Assembly: GCA_012960755.1 (NCBI GenBank)
Contig: DUAT01000153.1
Span: forward strand, 179,899-232,137
Direction: 5' to 3'
Source of the DNA: Gammaproteobacteria bacterium
GTDB taxonomy: Bacteria > Pseudomonadota > Gammaproteobacteria > Pseudomonadales > Azotimanducaceae_A
DNA: 52,239 nt
Position numbers and translations under genes: made by a program. Within the stretch, counting starts at the first letter, position 1. The number at the start of each line of letters is the position of its first letter. Below the pieces are notes generated by a model. It had not been told where the DNA came from and did not search any database. It saw nothing but the letters and a program-made list of their open reading frames with translations. Below are positions 35,659-44,673 of this stretch, piece after piece.

Positions 35659-37182
35659 CTAGAGTCCGTAGGTGGCTGGTTGGGTTCTGATCCATTCGCC
35701 AATTTTCTCGCCGATCATAATACAGGTGAGGTTAGTATTGGCTCTTGGGACGAAAGGCATAATGGATGCGTCGGCGACAACCAGATTGTCTACCTGGCGC
35801 GCACAACCGAATTGATCCACTACCGCCATGGGATCGTTGCCCATTTTTACCGTACCACAGGGGTGAAATCCGCTGCCGGAGAATTTTCTGCACAGATTGG
35901 CAAGGTCTTCATCGGAACCCGGGCGATGTGGGTTCGGGAAGGTAACGGACTTGATCATATCTGCCAGGGGATTCTGCTGTGTAAATGCCAGGGCATCCTT
36001 GTAACAGATTACGAGTCTTGAAACGTCCTTGTCGTGTTCGCAAAATCGGTTGTCGATAACCGGGAAGTCGTGGGGATCCGAAGATTTGAGTCTTAACTCA
36101 CCGCGGCCATATTGGTATTCAAGCACCGCTGCGATCGCAAACCTGGGAACATCATCGTTTGCGCCAGCGAAGCTGAGTTGCTCAATCTGCAGATCATTTC
36201 GGGTTTCTGATCCTGCAGCGGTGTAGCGCAGGATCGTCTGGATAATGGGTGCATCGGTTTCGATGATGGCACCGTTCTTAACTTCGGCGACAACCGAAAC
36301 GGCAGGATGATCACAAAGGTTTTGACCGACCCCTCGAATGTCCTGAAGTACGGGGATACCAAGGGACTCTAACTGTGCCTTCGGCCCGAGACCGGAGCGC
36401 ATCAAAATAGCGGGTGACATAATCGCCCCGGCAGACAGGACGATGGTTTTCGCACGTAGCACCTCCAGGCTGCCATCGTTATTTTCCACTTCGACACCAA
36501 CACAGCGATTGTTTTCAATCATGATGCGAGTCACCAGTGAATTAGCCCGGATCGTCAGATTAGGTCTTACCCGGGCAGGCGCCAGGTATCCGATGGCGCA
36601 GGAAATACGCAATCTTCCCAGTTTGTTCATCGGTTGGGGACCGGCACCAGATCCATACGGATCGTTACCGTCGGGACAGGCCGGATAATCCAGATGTTCT
36701 GCGGCTTGCAGAAACGCCTGATGCTGACGGAGTAACTCGTCCCAGGGATAGCGCCTGATGGTGATTGGCCCGGCGTCACCATGATAAGCAGCCTCGCCAA
36801 AGTCCAGATCACGTTCCAATCGGTTGAATGCGGGCAGGACTTTATCCCAACTCCACTCACTGTTACCGAGACTGGCCCATTCATCATAGTCCTCGGGTAC
36901 TCCGCGCAGGGCGATGGTGGTGTTCACAGCGCTGGAACCACCCATGACCTTGCCACGCGGGAATGGCATCGGCCGGTTTCTGGTGGGTTGATAACTCAAT
37001 CCCCAGTCGTGATCCCGATAGGAATTGTTGTGGCTGTTGACCAGATCATAGGGTGTATTGGCTAACTCGCTGTAATCTGGCCCGGCTTCGACTAACAGGA
37101 CGGTGCGATTCGGATCTTCAGAGGCGCGATTGGCGATCACACACCCGGCACTACCGGCACCAACGATTAACAGGTCATGCAT
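35659..37182 (-). CDS. GMC family FAD-dependent oxidoreductase
   Basis: A 507-residue flavoenzyme. LLIVGAGSAGCVIANRA binds FAD, GGSSAVNTTIALRGVPEDYD is the GMC signature, and GFHPCGTVKMG near the C-terminus carries the catalytic His. Members oxidise choline, long-chain alcohols or glucose. ATG 37182 starts MHDLLIVGAGSAG; the frame continues 24 codons upstream without homology. A decayed second copy of this gene's 5' end lies at 38997-39080 beside pntB, showing local duplication. Confidence 0.9.
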   Translation of the reverse strand: MHDLLIVGAGSAGCVIANRASEDPNRTVLLVEAGPDYSELANTPYDLVNSHNNSYRDHDWGLSYQPTRNRPMPFPRGKVMGGSSAVNTTIALRGVPEDYDEWASLGNSEWSWDKVLPAFNRLERDLDFGEAAYHGDAGPITIRRYPWDELLRQHQAFLQAAEHLDYPACPDGNDPYGSGAGPQPMNKLGRLRISCAIGYLAPARVRPNLTIRANSLVTRIMIENNRCVGVEVENNDGSLEVLRAKTIVLSAGAIMSPAILMRSGLGPKAQLESLGIPVLQDIRGVGQNLCDHPAVSVVAEVKNGAIIETDAPIIQTILRYTAAGSETRNDLQIEQLSFAGANDDVPRFAIAAVLEYQYGRGELRLKSSDPHDFPVIDNRFCEHDKDVSRLVICYKDALAFTQQNPLADMIKSVTFPNPHRPGSDEDLANLCRKFSGSGFHPCGTVKMGNDPMAVVDQFGCARQVDNLVVADASIMPFVPRANTNLTCIMIGEKIGEWIRTQPATYGL

Positions 37183-37323
37183 AGGGGACAAGTTTTTACT
37201 TCGATTATCATTGATTGTTGCATGTTGGGCCAGAGTTCTCAAAGGCAAGCCCATCGCTGAAGCAAGTTTTTTGATTCATGATCGACTTACAGTGGAAATG
37301 AATACGCGCCTACAAGAAACTAC

Positions 37324-37348
37324 AAATTGACGAATTGATCGTCAAATT
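37324..37348. promoter_or_regulatory. 25-bp palindrome upstream of GMC gene
   Basis: AAATTGACGA and TCGTCAAATT face each other around five bases, with nine of ten arm positions paired. It lies about 140 bases upstream of the GMC start. On the minus strand it contains a TTGACG box that could serve as a -35 hexamer, so it may be a repressor operator. No regulator is adjacent. Confidence 0.4.
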
Positions 37349-37442
37349 GTAATCCGAACTGTTGTAAAGCTGTACTGGGCAATTACTGATTTTCAATAGT
37401 CTGGCGAACGGCGTGTCACCATGGGATGCTGGTACAGCAAGA

Positions 37443-37568
37443 CCCATAGCATCACATTAGCTAATTCCGAAATTACTCCGGAGATGGATTCTTTTGCGTC
37501 ATCGAACATCGAACAACATGCGGGTGTTCTCGCTAAAAAACAGCGGATTATCTACACCGGAGAAGCCG
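37443..37568 (-). pseudogene. Decayed copy of the pntB 3' end
   Basis: Bases 37443-37568 align closely with 39088-39210, the last codons and downstream flank of the intact pntB (CTCCGGAGATGGATTC, GGGTGTTCTCGC and CACCGGAGAAGCCG are shared). This copy carries substitutions and a seven-base duplication (ATCGAAC twice) that breaks the frame. It ends abruptly where the integrase remnant begins. The shared stretch includes non-coding flank, so it arose by DNA duplication. Confidence 0.8.
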
Positions 37569-37856
37569 CAAGCTGAAGCGAGAGTATCCTGATACACCCT
37601 ATAGCTTCGTCACAGAACGTGGCGGACCCATGACAGATTCTAATGCCAGAAAGATGGTTAAACGTGCTGGAGAAATGCCAAGATTAGATTTCTGATCCAC
37701 CCGCACATGCTTCGGCATTCTGCTGGTTGCAAATTAGCCAAAGACGGCTAGGACACCAGGGCAATCCAGCATTACATGGGCCATAAGAACATCCAACCTA
37801 CAGTCAGATATACCGAGTTGTCGCCGCAACGGTTCAAGGATTTTTGGAAGGATTAA
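37567..37856 (+). pseudogene. Tyrosine recombinase (phage integrase family) C-terminal remnant
   Basis: Reading frame one gives RKLKREYPDTPYSFVTERGG and GPMTDSNARKMVKRAGE. After a frameshift near 37690 it continues in another frame as IHPHMLRHSAGCKLAKDG, a TAG at 37749-37751, then DTRAIQHYMGHKNIQPTVRY and TELSPQRFKDFWKD with a stop at 37854. The HxxR, GHK and catalytic RY motifs of integrases are visible. The N-terminal half is missing, so it cannot be active. It marks an old integration or rearrangement. Confidence 0.85.
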
Positions 37857-37954
37857 CGCCGCTTACCTTTCCATTGCTGACACGAGGTAAAGAGGTATGA
37901 GGATCCTGAATTTGCCCGCAGTGTACCCGAACCGGACATGCGACCAAACTGTCA

Positions 37955-38266
37955 CTACTGATCTGGCTGTGTAATATTATAATCTTGTAGATACTGCTCA
38001 GTATGCGTTACCTTAGAATCCATTAGCTCAAGCATCTCATCAAAGCGCGGATCACCGCGAATTGGGTCCCACAGGTCTGACACCAGCAAGGTTATTAGCA
38101 GGATGCTATCGTGATTTTCGATACCCGCCTCAATTTCCCTAAAGGTGTTGTCCATATCTCCCAAGGCAAGATAACCCCCTGCAAGATAAAAGTGGTTTGT
38201 TGGGATGTAGTTTCTATCCTCCAGAATGCTCTTTGCTTTTTCAGGCTGGCGGTATATGAGTGATGC
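37955..38266 (-). pseudogene. C-terminal fragment of a TPR-repeat protein
   Basis: On the minus strand the open frame gives ASLIYRQPEKAKSILEDR, then NHFYLAGGYLALGDMDNTF and a closing SDLWDPIRGDPRFDEMLELM. Such ends are common in TPR proteins attached to adenylate cyclase or signalling domains (the DPRF motif). Nothing upstream in this frame continues the protein, and stops appear quickly. It is most likely a remnant, but a short expressed ORF from TTG 38164 is possible. Confidence 0.55.
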
Positions 38267-38996
38267 CTTGGTGCGTCGTATGGAATGAGATTGATGAACA
38301 AATCGTCAAGGAAACTAGACGAGATTTTGCGAGAGTCTTCAAGTGCGATGGCATAGGAGAGTGGAGGAAGGCGCTGGTATTAGAGCCAGATTCTAAAGTA
38401 CGGTTTGATGCTCTGATTGAAGACATTCTTGCTGATTCCGACGCGTTTCCGCTTAACCAGCTGCTGCCATTTTTGCGTGAAATACACTAACTCCCTCAAC
38501 ACTAAGAAGGCACCTAACAATTTTGGATCGTAAGCAAGGCTCAGTTTACCCAACGTGTTATTTTGTTTATCAATCGAATTATCCATGAAAACAACGCAGA
38601 TTGATGCCGGTTCACAATGACGGCTTCGGGTACACTCCGGCTAAAACAACAGTTAAAAGCTCATATTCTTTTCTGTCTGCAAACGACAGGTTAGAGGGGT
38701 TCAGTAATATCCATATAGGTAACAGGAAATTACTGTTATGTGATCGTTCTGCCCACCAAAATAGAGGTAATAAAACTGTCCCCTGCACAACCGATTCTGT
38801 GACAATTTACCGGATCGGCTTTGTAATTCCATCGCTGATTAACCCCAAGATAAACGCTCTTACAGCAAGTAAGATCGGGACACCCAGCAATCTTCAGGGT
38901 GTTGACGTTATTGTCGTAGGTAAACAGTTTGTCCCTTACGGCCACGCTCCCCGGGCTTTGAAGCGGCATATACAGGAGAAAGCTCCTCTAGTCTAG
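38267..38996. other. Gene-poor stretch inside the rearranged region
   Basis: About 730 bases with only short open frames. A plus-strand frame ending at 38490 (ending FPLNQLLPFLREIH), another ending at 38996, and a minus-strand frame at 38736-38969 show no family I can recognise. They may be further gene debris between the duplicated GMC and pntB ends. Confidence 0.5.
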
Positions 38997-39082
38997 CCCG
39001 GCTTTGATCAACAGGACGTGCGATTCGGATCTTCAGAGGCGCGAATGGCGATCACACGCCCAACGATTAACCGGTCATGCAG
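38997..39082 (-). pseudogene. Decayed copy of the GMC oxidoreductase 5' end
   Basis: Bases 38997-39080 align with 37081-37182, the first codons of the intact GMC gene. GCGATTCGGATCTTCAGAGG, GGCGATCACAC and CAACGATTAA-CGGTCATGCA are shared, with a deletion of about 13 bases and a lost base that break the frame. It stops just short of the pntB flank. Together with the pntB fragment it shows that the GMC-pntB junction was duplicated. Confidence 0.8.
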
Positions 39083-39101
39083 ACTAGCCCATGGCATCAC
39101 A

Positions 39102-40484
39102 TTAGCTGAACTCGGAAATCACTCCGGAGATGGATTCCTTTGCATCGCCAAACAACATACGGGTGTTCTCGCCAAAAAACAGTGGGTTGTCCACACCGGA
39201 GAAGCCGGAAGCCATTGAACGTTTCAAGACGAATACCGTTCCGGCCTTGTCGACATTGATGATTGGCATACCATAGATCGGGCTGTCCTCATCTTCCCGG
39301 GCAGAAGGGTTAACCACATCATTGGCGCCGATAACAATCGCAACATCCACGTTCTCGATGCGAGGGTTGATCTCGTCCATTTCAACCAGCTGCTCATAGG
39401 GAACGTCAGCCTCCGCTAACAGCACATTCATATGTCCTGGCATTCGACCGGCAACCGGATGGACCGCATAACTGACTTCGGCGCCATTTTTTTCAAGAAT
39501 TTCGCCCAGCTCTTTAACAACATGTTGGGCCTGGGCAACGGCCATACCGTAGCCAGGTACAAAACAAACATTGCTCGCGGCTTCGAGTATGTAGTAGGCG
39601 TCTTCAACAGTGAGTGGCTTCACTTCACCTTCAATGGACTTGCCTTGTTTGACAGCGCCAAAGCCGCTGAATAATACGTTCGCCAATGATCGATTCATCG
39701 CCTTGCACATGATATTGGTTAAAATAATACCTGCCGCGCCCACCAGTGAACCGGCTACGATCAGGATATTGTTGTTGATGGCGAATCCGGCTGCGCAAGC
39801 CGCGATGCCGGAATAACTGTTCAACAGCGAAATCACCACCGGCATATCGGCACCGCCGATGGGAATGACAACCATCACACCCAGCAGCAACGATAAGCCA
39901 AGCACCGCCCAGAGCCAGATTGATTCGGGGGTTGGATCAAGCACGAGCATGACGCTGGCATATAACAGAGCGGCGAGCAGCAGGCCGTTGAAGATTCGCT
40001 GGCCATTAAACACCACAGCAGCGCTGCCAATGGTTTCACTCAATTTTCCGTAGGCGATCAGACTTCCGGTCACGGTGACGCCGCCGATTAGAATCGCCAG
40101 AATAATAGTGACGGCTGTAAATGTACTGACACTGGCGGTGTCAGTCGCAAGGTAGAGTGCGCCCCAGCCGACCAGCAAACTAGCCGCGCCACCGGAGCCG
40201 TTAAACAGGGCTACCATTTCCGGCATGCTGGTCATCGCGATCAATCTTGCTGCACTGGCACCAATGATTGTACCGATGACCATACCAAGTGCGATGAACT
40301 TAAAATCCACAATGCCCTCGGCAGTTAAACCTGCAACGACAGCGATTAGCATACCGACACTAGAAAGCAGGTTGCCTCGTCGCGCCGAGGCGGGAGAACC
40401 GAGCAGCTTCAGTCCAAAGATGAATAAAATCGCCGAAACGATGTAAGCCAGGTTAGCGATAAGTTGAATAAGTTGAATATCCAC
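39102..40484 (-). CDS. pntB: NAD(P) transhydrogenase subunit beta
   Basis: A 460-residue membrane protein with about nine helices followed by the NADP(H)-binding domain (FVPGYGMAVAQAQHVVKEL and the later IVIGANDVVNPSAREDEDSP). PntB forms the proton channel half and NADP-binding part of the proton-translocating transhydrogenase, making NADPH from NADH using the proton gradient. The start is GTG at 40482-40484, overlapping the stop of the preceding gene (TAGTG), so translation is coupled. The length is normal. Confidence 0.96.
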   Translation of the reverse strand: MDIQLIQLIANLAYIVSAILFIFGLKLLGSPASARRGNLLSSVGMLIAVVAGLTAEGIVDFKFIALGMVIGTIIGASAARLIAMTSMPEMVALFNGSGGAASLLVGWGALYLATDTASVSTFTAVTIILAILIGGVTVTGSLIAYGKLSETIGSAAVVFNGQRIFNGLLLAALLYASVMLVLDPTPESIWLWAVLGLSLLLGVMVVIPIGGADMPVVISLLNSYSGIAACAAGFAINNNILIVAGSLVGAAGIILTNIMCKAMNRSLANVLFSGFGAVKQGKSIEGEVKPLTVEDAYYILEAASNVCFVPGYGMAVAQAQHVVKELGEILEKNGAEVSYAVHPVAGRMPGHMNVLLAEADVPYEQLVEMDEINPRIENVDVAIVIGANDVVNPSAREDEDSPIYGMPIINVDKAGTVFVLKRSMASGFSGVDNPLFFGENTRMLFGDAKESISGVISEFS

Positions 40485-40774
40485 TACTTCGCACCCCCTT
40501 TCTTGCTCTTGAACATGGCGAGCATTCTATCGGTGACAAGATAGCCACCGACCACATTGATCGTCGCCAGTGCAACTGCAGTGGTGCCAAGATAGGTGGC
40601 CATCTCGCTGTTTTGCATACCGGCAGACAGAAACGCACCCGCCAGGGTAATACCGGAAATGGCGTTTGCACCCGACATTAACGGTGTGTGCAGAGTCGCG
40701 GGCACTTTTGAAATAAGTTCAAAGCCGAGGAAGATCGACAGAACCAGAATAAATGTTAGAAATACAACTTCCAC
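40484..40774 (-). CDS. pntAA2: NAD(P) transhydrogenase subunit alpha part 2
   Basis: A 96-residue membrane subunit with three helices. It starts MEVVFLTFILVLSIFLGFEL and contains KVPATLHTPLMSGANAISG, the conserved first-helix pair and loop of the transhydrogenase alpha membrane domain. In this split-gene form, the alpha subunit is made as two proteins as in Rhodospirillum. It sits 13 bases after pntAA1 and overlaps pntB by one base. Confidence 0.95.
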   Translation of the reverse strand: MEVVFLTFILVLSIFLGFELISKVPATLHTPLMSGANAISGITLAGAFLSAGMQNSEMATYLGTTAVALATINVVGGYLVTDRMLAMFKSKKGGAK

Positions 40775-40787
40775 GTGATTCCCTCGC

Positions 40788-41921
40788 TTAGCTTCTCAGG
40801 TTTTTGATAGTTTCGTTGACGATCGCACCATCATGGGTAATGACGCATCCTTGAAGGATGTCATCCGCAAGATCAAGGTTGAATGTCTTGCTCTCTTCAT
40901 CCCAGTATTCGCTGACCAGGTTGAACAGGTTTGATGAGTACATCTGGCTGGCGTCCTGGGACACTTCTGCCGGAAGATTCGACACGCCAATAATGGATAC
41001 GCCATTCACATTAACAGTTTCGTCAGGCACTGAGCCTTCAACATTACCACCGGAATCAACAGCCATATCGACGATAACGCCGCCGCGTTTCATTGCGTCG
41101 ACCATATCCCTGGTCACGATGCGCGGCGCGGGTCGACCAAATAGTTGTGCCGTGGTAATGACGATATCGGACTGGCTTATGACGTCTTTCATACCGAGTC
41201 GCTGTAATTCAAGCTGTTCGGCGGTCAGTTCCTTGGCATAGCCGTCTTTAGTCTGGCCGGTTTCACCGAGATCAATGTCGACAAACTTGGCACCGAGGGA
41301 CTGGACCTGCTCCGCAACCACAGGTCTGGTATCGAATGCCTCGACCCGGGCACCGAGCCGTTTGGCGGTGGCGATGGCTTGCAAACCAGCGACGCCCGCG
41401 CCGATGACGAATACTTTTGCCGGGCTCAAGGTGCCTGCCGGGGTCATCATCATCGGTAGAATGCGATCCAGCTTTGATGCTGCCAACAGGACCATGACAT
41501 AACCGGCAAGATTAGCCTGGGAACTCAAGGCGTCCATTTTCTGTGCCCTGGTGGTTCGGGGGATCATTTCCATGCTGATCGCACTGACTTTTTGTGCGGC
41601 TAACGCGTCCACTAATTCATGTTCATTGTAGGGATCAAGATAGCTGACATGAATAGCACCTTGCTTGAGTCGAGACACTTCTTCGAGGGAAGGCTTACGC
41701 ACCCTCAGCACAATATCACCGCTTCCCATTAGTGCATCGCGGTCATTGTTGACCGTAGCACCAGCCTCGGTGTAGTCAGAATCGGCGAATCCGGCGTGGA
41801 GACCGAGACCTGCATGAACGGAAACTTCAAAGCCCGCACGGGTAAGTTTCTTAACGGAGTCGGGTATCAGAGCCACGCGTTTTTCGTTCGCATGGATCTC
41901 CGAAGGTACGGCTATTTGCAT
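40788..41921 (-). CDS. pntAA1: NAD(P) transhydrogenase subunit alpha part 1
   Basis: A 377-residue soluble NAD(H)-binding subunit. It begins MQIAVPSEIHANEKRVALIP as in alanine dehydrogenase/PntA relatives, has the Rossmann motif VIGAGVAGLQAIATAKRLGA, and ends without the membrane segment, which is carried by the next gene. It delivers hydride from NADH to PntB-bound NADP. It is the first gene of the pnt operon. The 225 bases upstream hold a 34-bp inverted repeat (42070-42103). Confidence 0.95.
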   Translation of the reverse strand: MQIAVPSEIHANEKRVALIPDSVKKLTRAGFEVSVHAGLGLHAGFADSDYTEAGATVNNDRDALMGSGDIVLRVRKPSLEEVSRLKQGAIHVSYLDPYNEHELVDALAAQKVSAISMEMIPRTTRAQKMDALSSQANLAGYVMVLLAASKLDRILPMMMTPAGTLSPAKVFVIGAGVAGLQAIATAKRLGARVEAFDTRPVVAEQVQSLGAKFVDIDLGETGQTKDGYAKELTAEQLELQRLGMKDVISQSDIVITTAQLFGRPAPRIVTRDMVDAMKRGGVIVDMAVDSGGNVEGSVPDETVNVNGVSIIGVSNLPAEVSQDASQMYSSNLFNLVSEYWDEESKTFNLDLADDILQGCVITHDGAIVNETIKNLRS

Positions 41922-42069
41922 AACTATCCTCGAGGAATTGGTAATGTACTTTTCATCGCGACAACATCACAACAAGTTTGTAACGCACGGATTTATTATT
42001 AATTTGGGTACGGCAAGTCGCGATATTGCTGATCTTGCATAAACGTAGGGCGCAAAGTATCACGATCAA

Positions 42070-42103
42070 ATCACCATTTCTAATAAAATGTAGGAATGGT
42101 GAT
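42070..42103 (-). terminator. Inverted repeat, probable terminator of the SDR gene
   Basis: ATCACCATTTCTA at 42070 and TAGGAATGGTGAT at 42091 form a 13-bp hairpin with one wobble pair and an eight-base loop. On the minus strand it follows the SDR stop by about 45 bases and is followed by TTTGATC, a weak T tract. It could equally be an operator for the pnt operon. Confidence 0.4.
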
Positions 42104-42146
42104 AGATCTATTTCGTAATCCCGGCCCGGATCTGTTGAATTCCAGC

Positions 42147-42920
42147 TTAGGCTGAAAGTGCGTGGTCTACGACCAGTTCGCTGCCATTGACATAACTCGC
42201 ATCATCCGAGGCCAGAAAAAGCACTCCGTTGGCGATATCCTTCGGCTTACCCAGTACACCACCTGGTACTGCACCTTCTGCTATCGTGGCTATCTCCGTT
42301 CGATTTCCACCATCTGCGGATGGTCCCATTTTGTCCCAGATCGCGGTCTCAATGATGCCAGGGTGAATTGAGTTCACCCGTACATTATTCCCGGCAGCGG
42401 CGCATTCTTTCGCAACTGATTTACTCAATAATCTGACACCACCCTTGGTCATGGCATACGCAGCAAGGCCTGGCGAGGCTTTTAAACCCGCGACGGATGA
42501 CAGGTTGATGATTGAGCCCCCACCCGATGCAGCGATGCTGGGTATACAATGCTTGAGCCCGAGAAAGACCCCATCGAGGTTGACCGCATTTTGTTTGTGA
42601 AAATCCTCCAGCGTCATCTCTGTAATGGGTTGCATAATGGCAATACCTGCATTGTTCACCAGGATATTCAATCCACCGAAGTGATCGGTGATCCGGGGCA
42701 GCAGATTCTGCCATTCGGATTCCTGGGTGACGTCATGGTGAATGTATATTGCATCGCCGCCTTGTTCTTTGATGGCAGCAACAGTGGCGTTGCCAGCGTC
42801 ATCAGAGACATCTGAAACAACAATACGGGCGCCTTCTTCGGCCAGTCGTTCTGCACATGCTCTGCCAATCCCCATTGCACCACCTGTAACCAGTGCGACC
42901 TTTCCCGATACTCTTCCCAT
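42147..42920 (-). CDS. Classical SDR family oxidoreductase
   Basis: A 257-residue SDR with cofactor motif VTGGAMGIGRACAERL, NNAGIAIM, and active site SSVAGLKASPGLAAYAMTKGG, so the Ser-Tyr-Lys triad is intact. IHPGIIET and GSELVVDHALSA at the end are typical of hydroxysteroid/3-oxoacyl reductase-like members. ATG 42920 has AGGA upstream and fits the family start better than the longer frame. It is divergent from the carboxyltransferase gene, with about 150 bases between. Confidence 0.9.
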   Translation of the reverse strand: MGRVSGKVALVTGGAMGIGRACAERLAEEGARIVVSDVSDDAGNATVAAIKEQGGDAIYIHHDVTQESEWQNLLPRITDHFGGLNILVNNAGIAIMQPITEMTLEDFHKQNAVNLDGVFLGLKHCIPSIAASGGGSIINLSSVAGLKASPGLAAYAMTKGGVRLLSKSVAKECAAAGNNVRVNSIHPGIIETAIWDKMGPSADGGNRTEIATIAEGAVPGGVLGKPKDIANGVLFLASDDASYVNGSELVVDHALSA

Positions 42921-43072
42921 GCTCGATATCCTGAAATGCAAATTTTGTTCACTGTAAAAGTTACCGGTCAGTGTGACGCAGGCGGTAACCTATATCAATC
43001 GGGCTTGTGGGCAAGCTGTGTGAATTGATATAAAGACGCGCATATCAAACTGATTTCCAAATAGGATCAACA

Positions 43073-44635
43073 ATGGGCTGGCATAAAGAAGCGCATGAAA
43101 TTGAACTGCGGCGGGAGCTATCGAAACAGCAGGGTGGCGAGGATGCCGTTTCGATCCATCATGCGAAGGGCAGATTGTCGATCCGAGAGCGGATTGATGA
43201 GCTCGTAACACCGTCGTCGTTTGAAGAACATGGAGAAGGCGCCGGTTTCGCCGAGAAAAATGCAGATGGTTCCATCAAGTCATTCTCCCCGGCAAATTAT
43301 GTGATCGGTTTTGGTGATGTCAATGGGCGGCGTATTGCAATTGGAGGTGAGGATTTCACCCTCAAGGGCGGATCTCCGAATGGCGCAGGATTAAGAAAGA
43401 GTGTATACGCCGAGGAACTCGCCGTGCAGTTCCGGGTGCCTTTGGTGCGTTTGCTTGAAGGTGGCGGCGGCAGTGTGGCCGGATCCTCAGGAAGCGGCCA
43501 GAGACCGCAAACCGTAGGATCCCCCGTATATGCTGAACCCAGATTCAAGATTATATCGGACGCGATGAATGTTGTGCCTGTCGTATCTGGCGCTATGGGA
43601 CCTGTTGCCGGATTTCCTGCCGGGAGGCTCGTGGCCTCGCATTTTTCCGTCATGGTGAAGCAGACATCCCAGGTACTGGTGGCAGGCCCGGCTTTGGTTG
43701 AACGAGCCCTGGGTGTTTCCATGACCAAGGAGGAACTCGGAGGATGGAAGGTCCACACCCGCAGTGGCATTGTCAACAATGTCGCGGATAGTGAATCCGA
43801 GGCGTTCCAGCAGATCAAGCAGTTCCTGGATTTTATGCCCCAGAATGTCTGGCAACTGGCGGAGCGAAAGCATTGTGTTGATGACCCGGACCGTGCTGAT
43901 GATGCGCTGATTTCAATCGTGCCGAAGGATGGCAGGATTCCATTTGAAATGCGCGACCTGATTCAACATGTGGTTGACCAGGAAAGCTGGTTCGAGATCT
44001 CGCCGTTTTACGGTCAGGGTCAGATCACCGGGTTCGCTCGGCTGAGTGGTGCCGTTGTCGGCATCATCGCCAATGACTGCAAACACTTTGCCGGGGCAAT
44101 GACAGCCACTGGCTCCCAGAAAGCCAAGCGAATGATGGAACTCTGTGACACCTTTCATATACCGATAGTCAATTTCCTTGATGAGCCCGGATTTATGATT
44201 GGTCCGGCTGCAGAACAGGAGGCCACCATTAGGTATGGCATGAGTGCAGTGGCAGCAGCCGTTCAGTCCACTGTGCCCTGGGCGACAATTGCTGTTCATA
44301 AGTCGTTTGGGGTCGCATCAGCGGCGCACTTTTCACCCAACAATTACAAGCTCGCCTGGCCGTCCTACGAGATGGGTGCGTTGCCTGTAGAGGGTGGTGT
44401 TGCCGTTGCTTTCCATAAAGAAATTGCAGCTGCGGAAGACCCGGATGCCAAACGACGCGAACTGGAACAGAAGCTGATGGCCAATCGCAGCCCGTTTCCA
44501 ATGATGGAAAGCTTCGCCGTGCATGAATTGATTGATCCTCGCCATACCCGGTCAAAACTGTGTCGCTGGGTTGACTGGATCGAGCCATTGCTGGATGAAC
44601 TGAAAGGGCCTGTTACCTGGGGGATGAGGCCTTAA
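43073..44635 (+). CDS. Acyl-CoA carboxylase, carboxyltransferase (beta) subunit
   Basis: A 520-residue carboxyltransferase of the propionyl-/methylcrotonyl-CoA carboxylase family. GGEDFTLKGGSPNGAGLRK-type and VRLLEGGGGSVAGSSGSGQ in the N-terminal half bind the acyl-CoA, and VNFLDEPGFMIGPAAEQEA and HKSFGVASAAHF in the C-terminal half bind carboxybiotin. A biotin carboxylase/carrier subunit is needed, but none is in the window. It would carboxylate a short-chain acyl-CoA from the degradation of odd-chain or branched substrates. It converges with the nitrate reductase gene. Confidence 0.9.
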   Translation: MGWHKEAHEIELRRELSKQQGGEDAVSIHHAKGRLSIRERIDELVTPSSFEEHGEGAGFAEKNADGSIKSFSPANYVIGFGDVNGRRIAIGGEDFTLKGGSPNGAGLRKSVYAEELAVQFRVPLVRLLEGGGGSVAGSSGSGQRPQTVGSPVYAEPRFKIISDAMNVVPVVSGAMGPVAGFPAGRLVASHFSVMVKQTSQVLVAGPALVERALGVSMTKEELGGWKVHTRSGIVNNVADSESEAFQQIKQFLDFMPQNVWQLAERKHCVDDPDRADDALISIVPKDGRIPFEMRDLIQHVVDQESWFEISPFYGQGQITGFARLSGAVVGIIANDCKHFAGAMTATGSQKAKRMMELCDTFHIPIVNFLDEPGFMIGPAAEQEATIRYGMSAVAAAVQSTVPWATIAVHKSFGVASAAHFSPNNYKLAWPSYEMGALPVEGGVAVAFHKEIAAAEDPDAKRRELEQKLMANRSPFPMMESFAVHELIDPRHTRSKLCRWVDWIEPLLDELKGPVTWGMRP

Positions 44636-44673
44636 ACTGCTCGAAATCACCCCTGACAGGCCTTGTCCGGATC

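Noticed and set aside
37749..37751. TAG in the integrase remnant as evidence of stop-codon reassignment
   Set aside because: The same remnant has a frameshift and lacks its N-terminal half. All intact genes end with normal stops including TAG, so decay explains it.
38260..38490. 76-residue plus-strand frame as a real small gene
   Set aside because: It overlaps the TPR fragment and upstream debris, has no ribosome site and no family match. Kept only as part of the gene-poor stretch.
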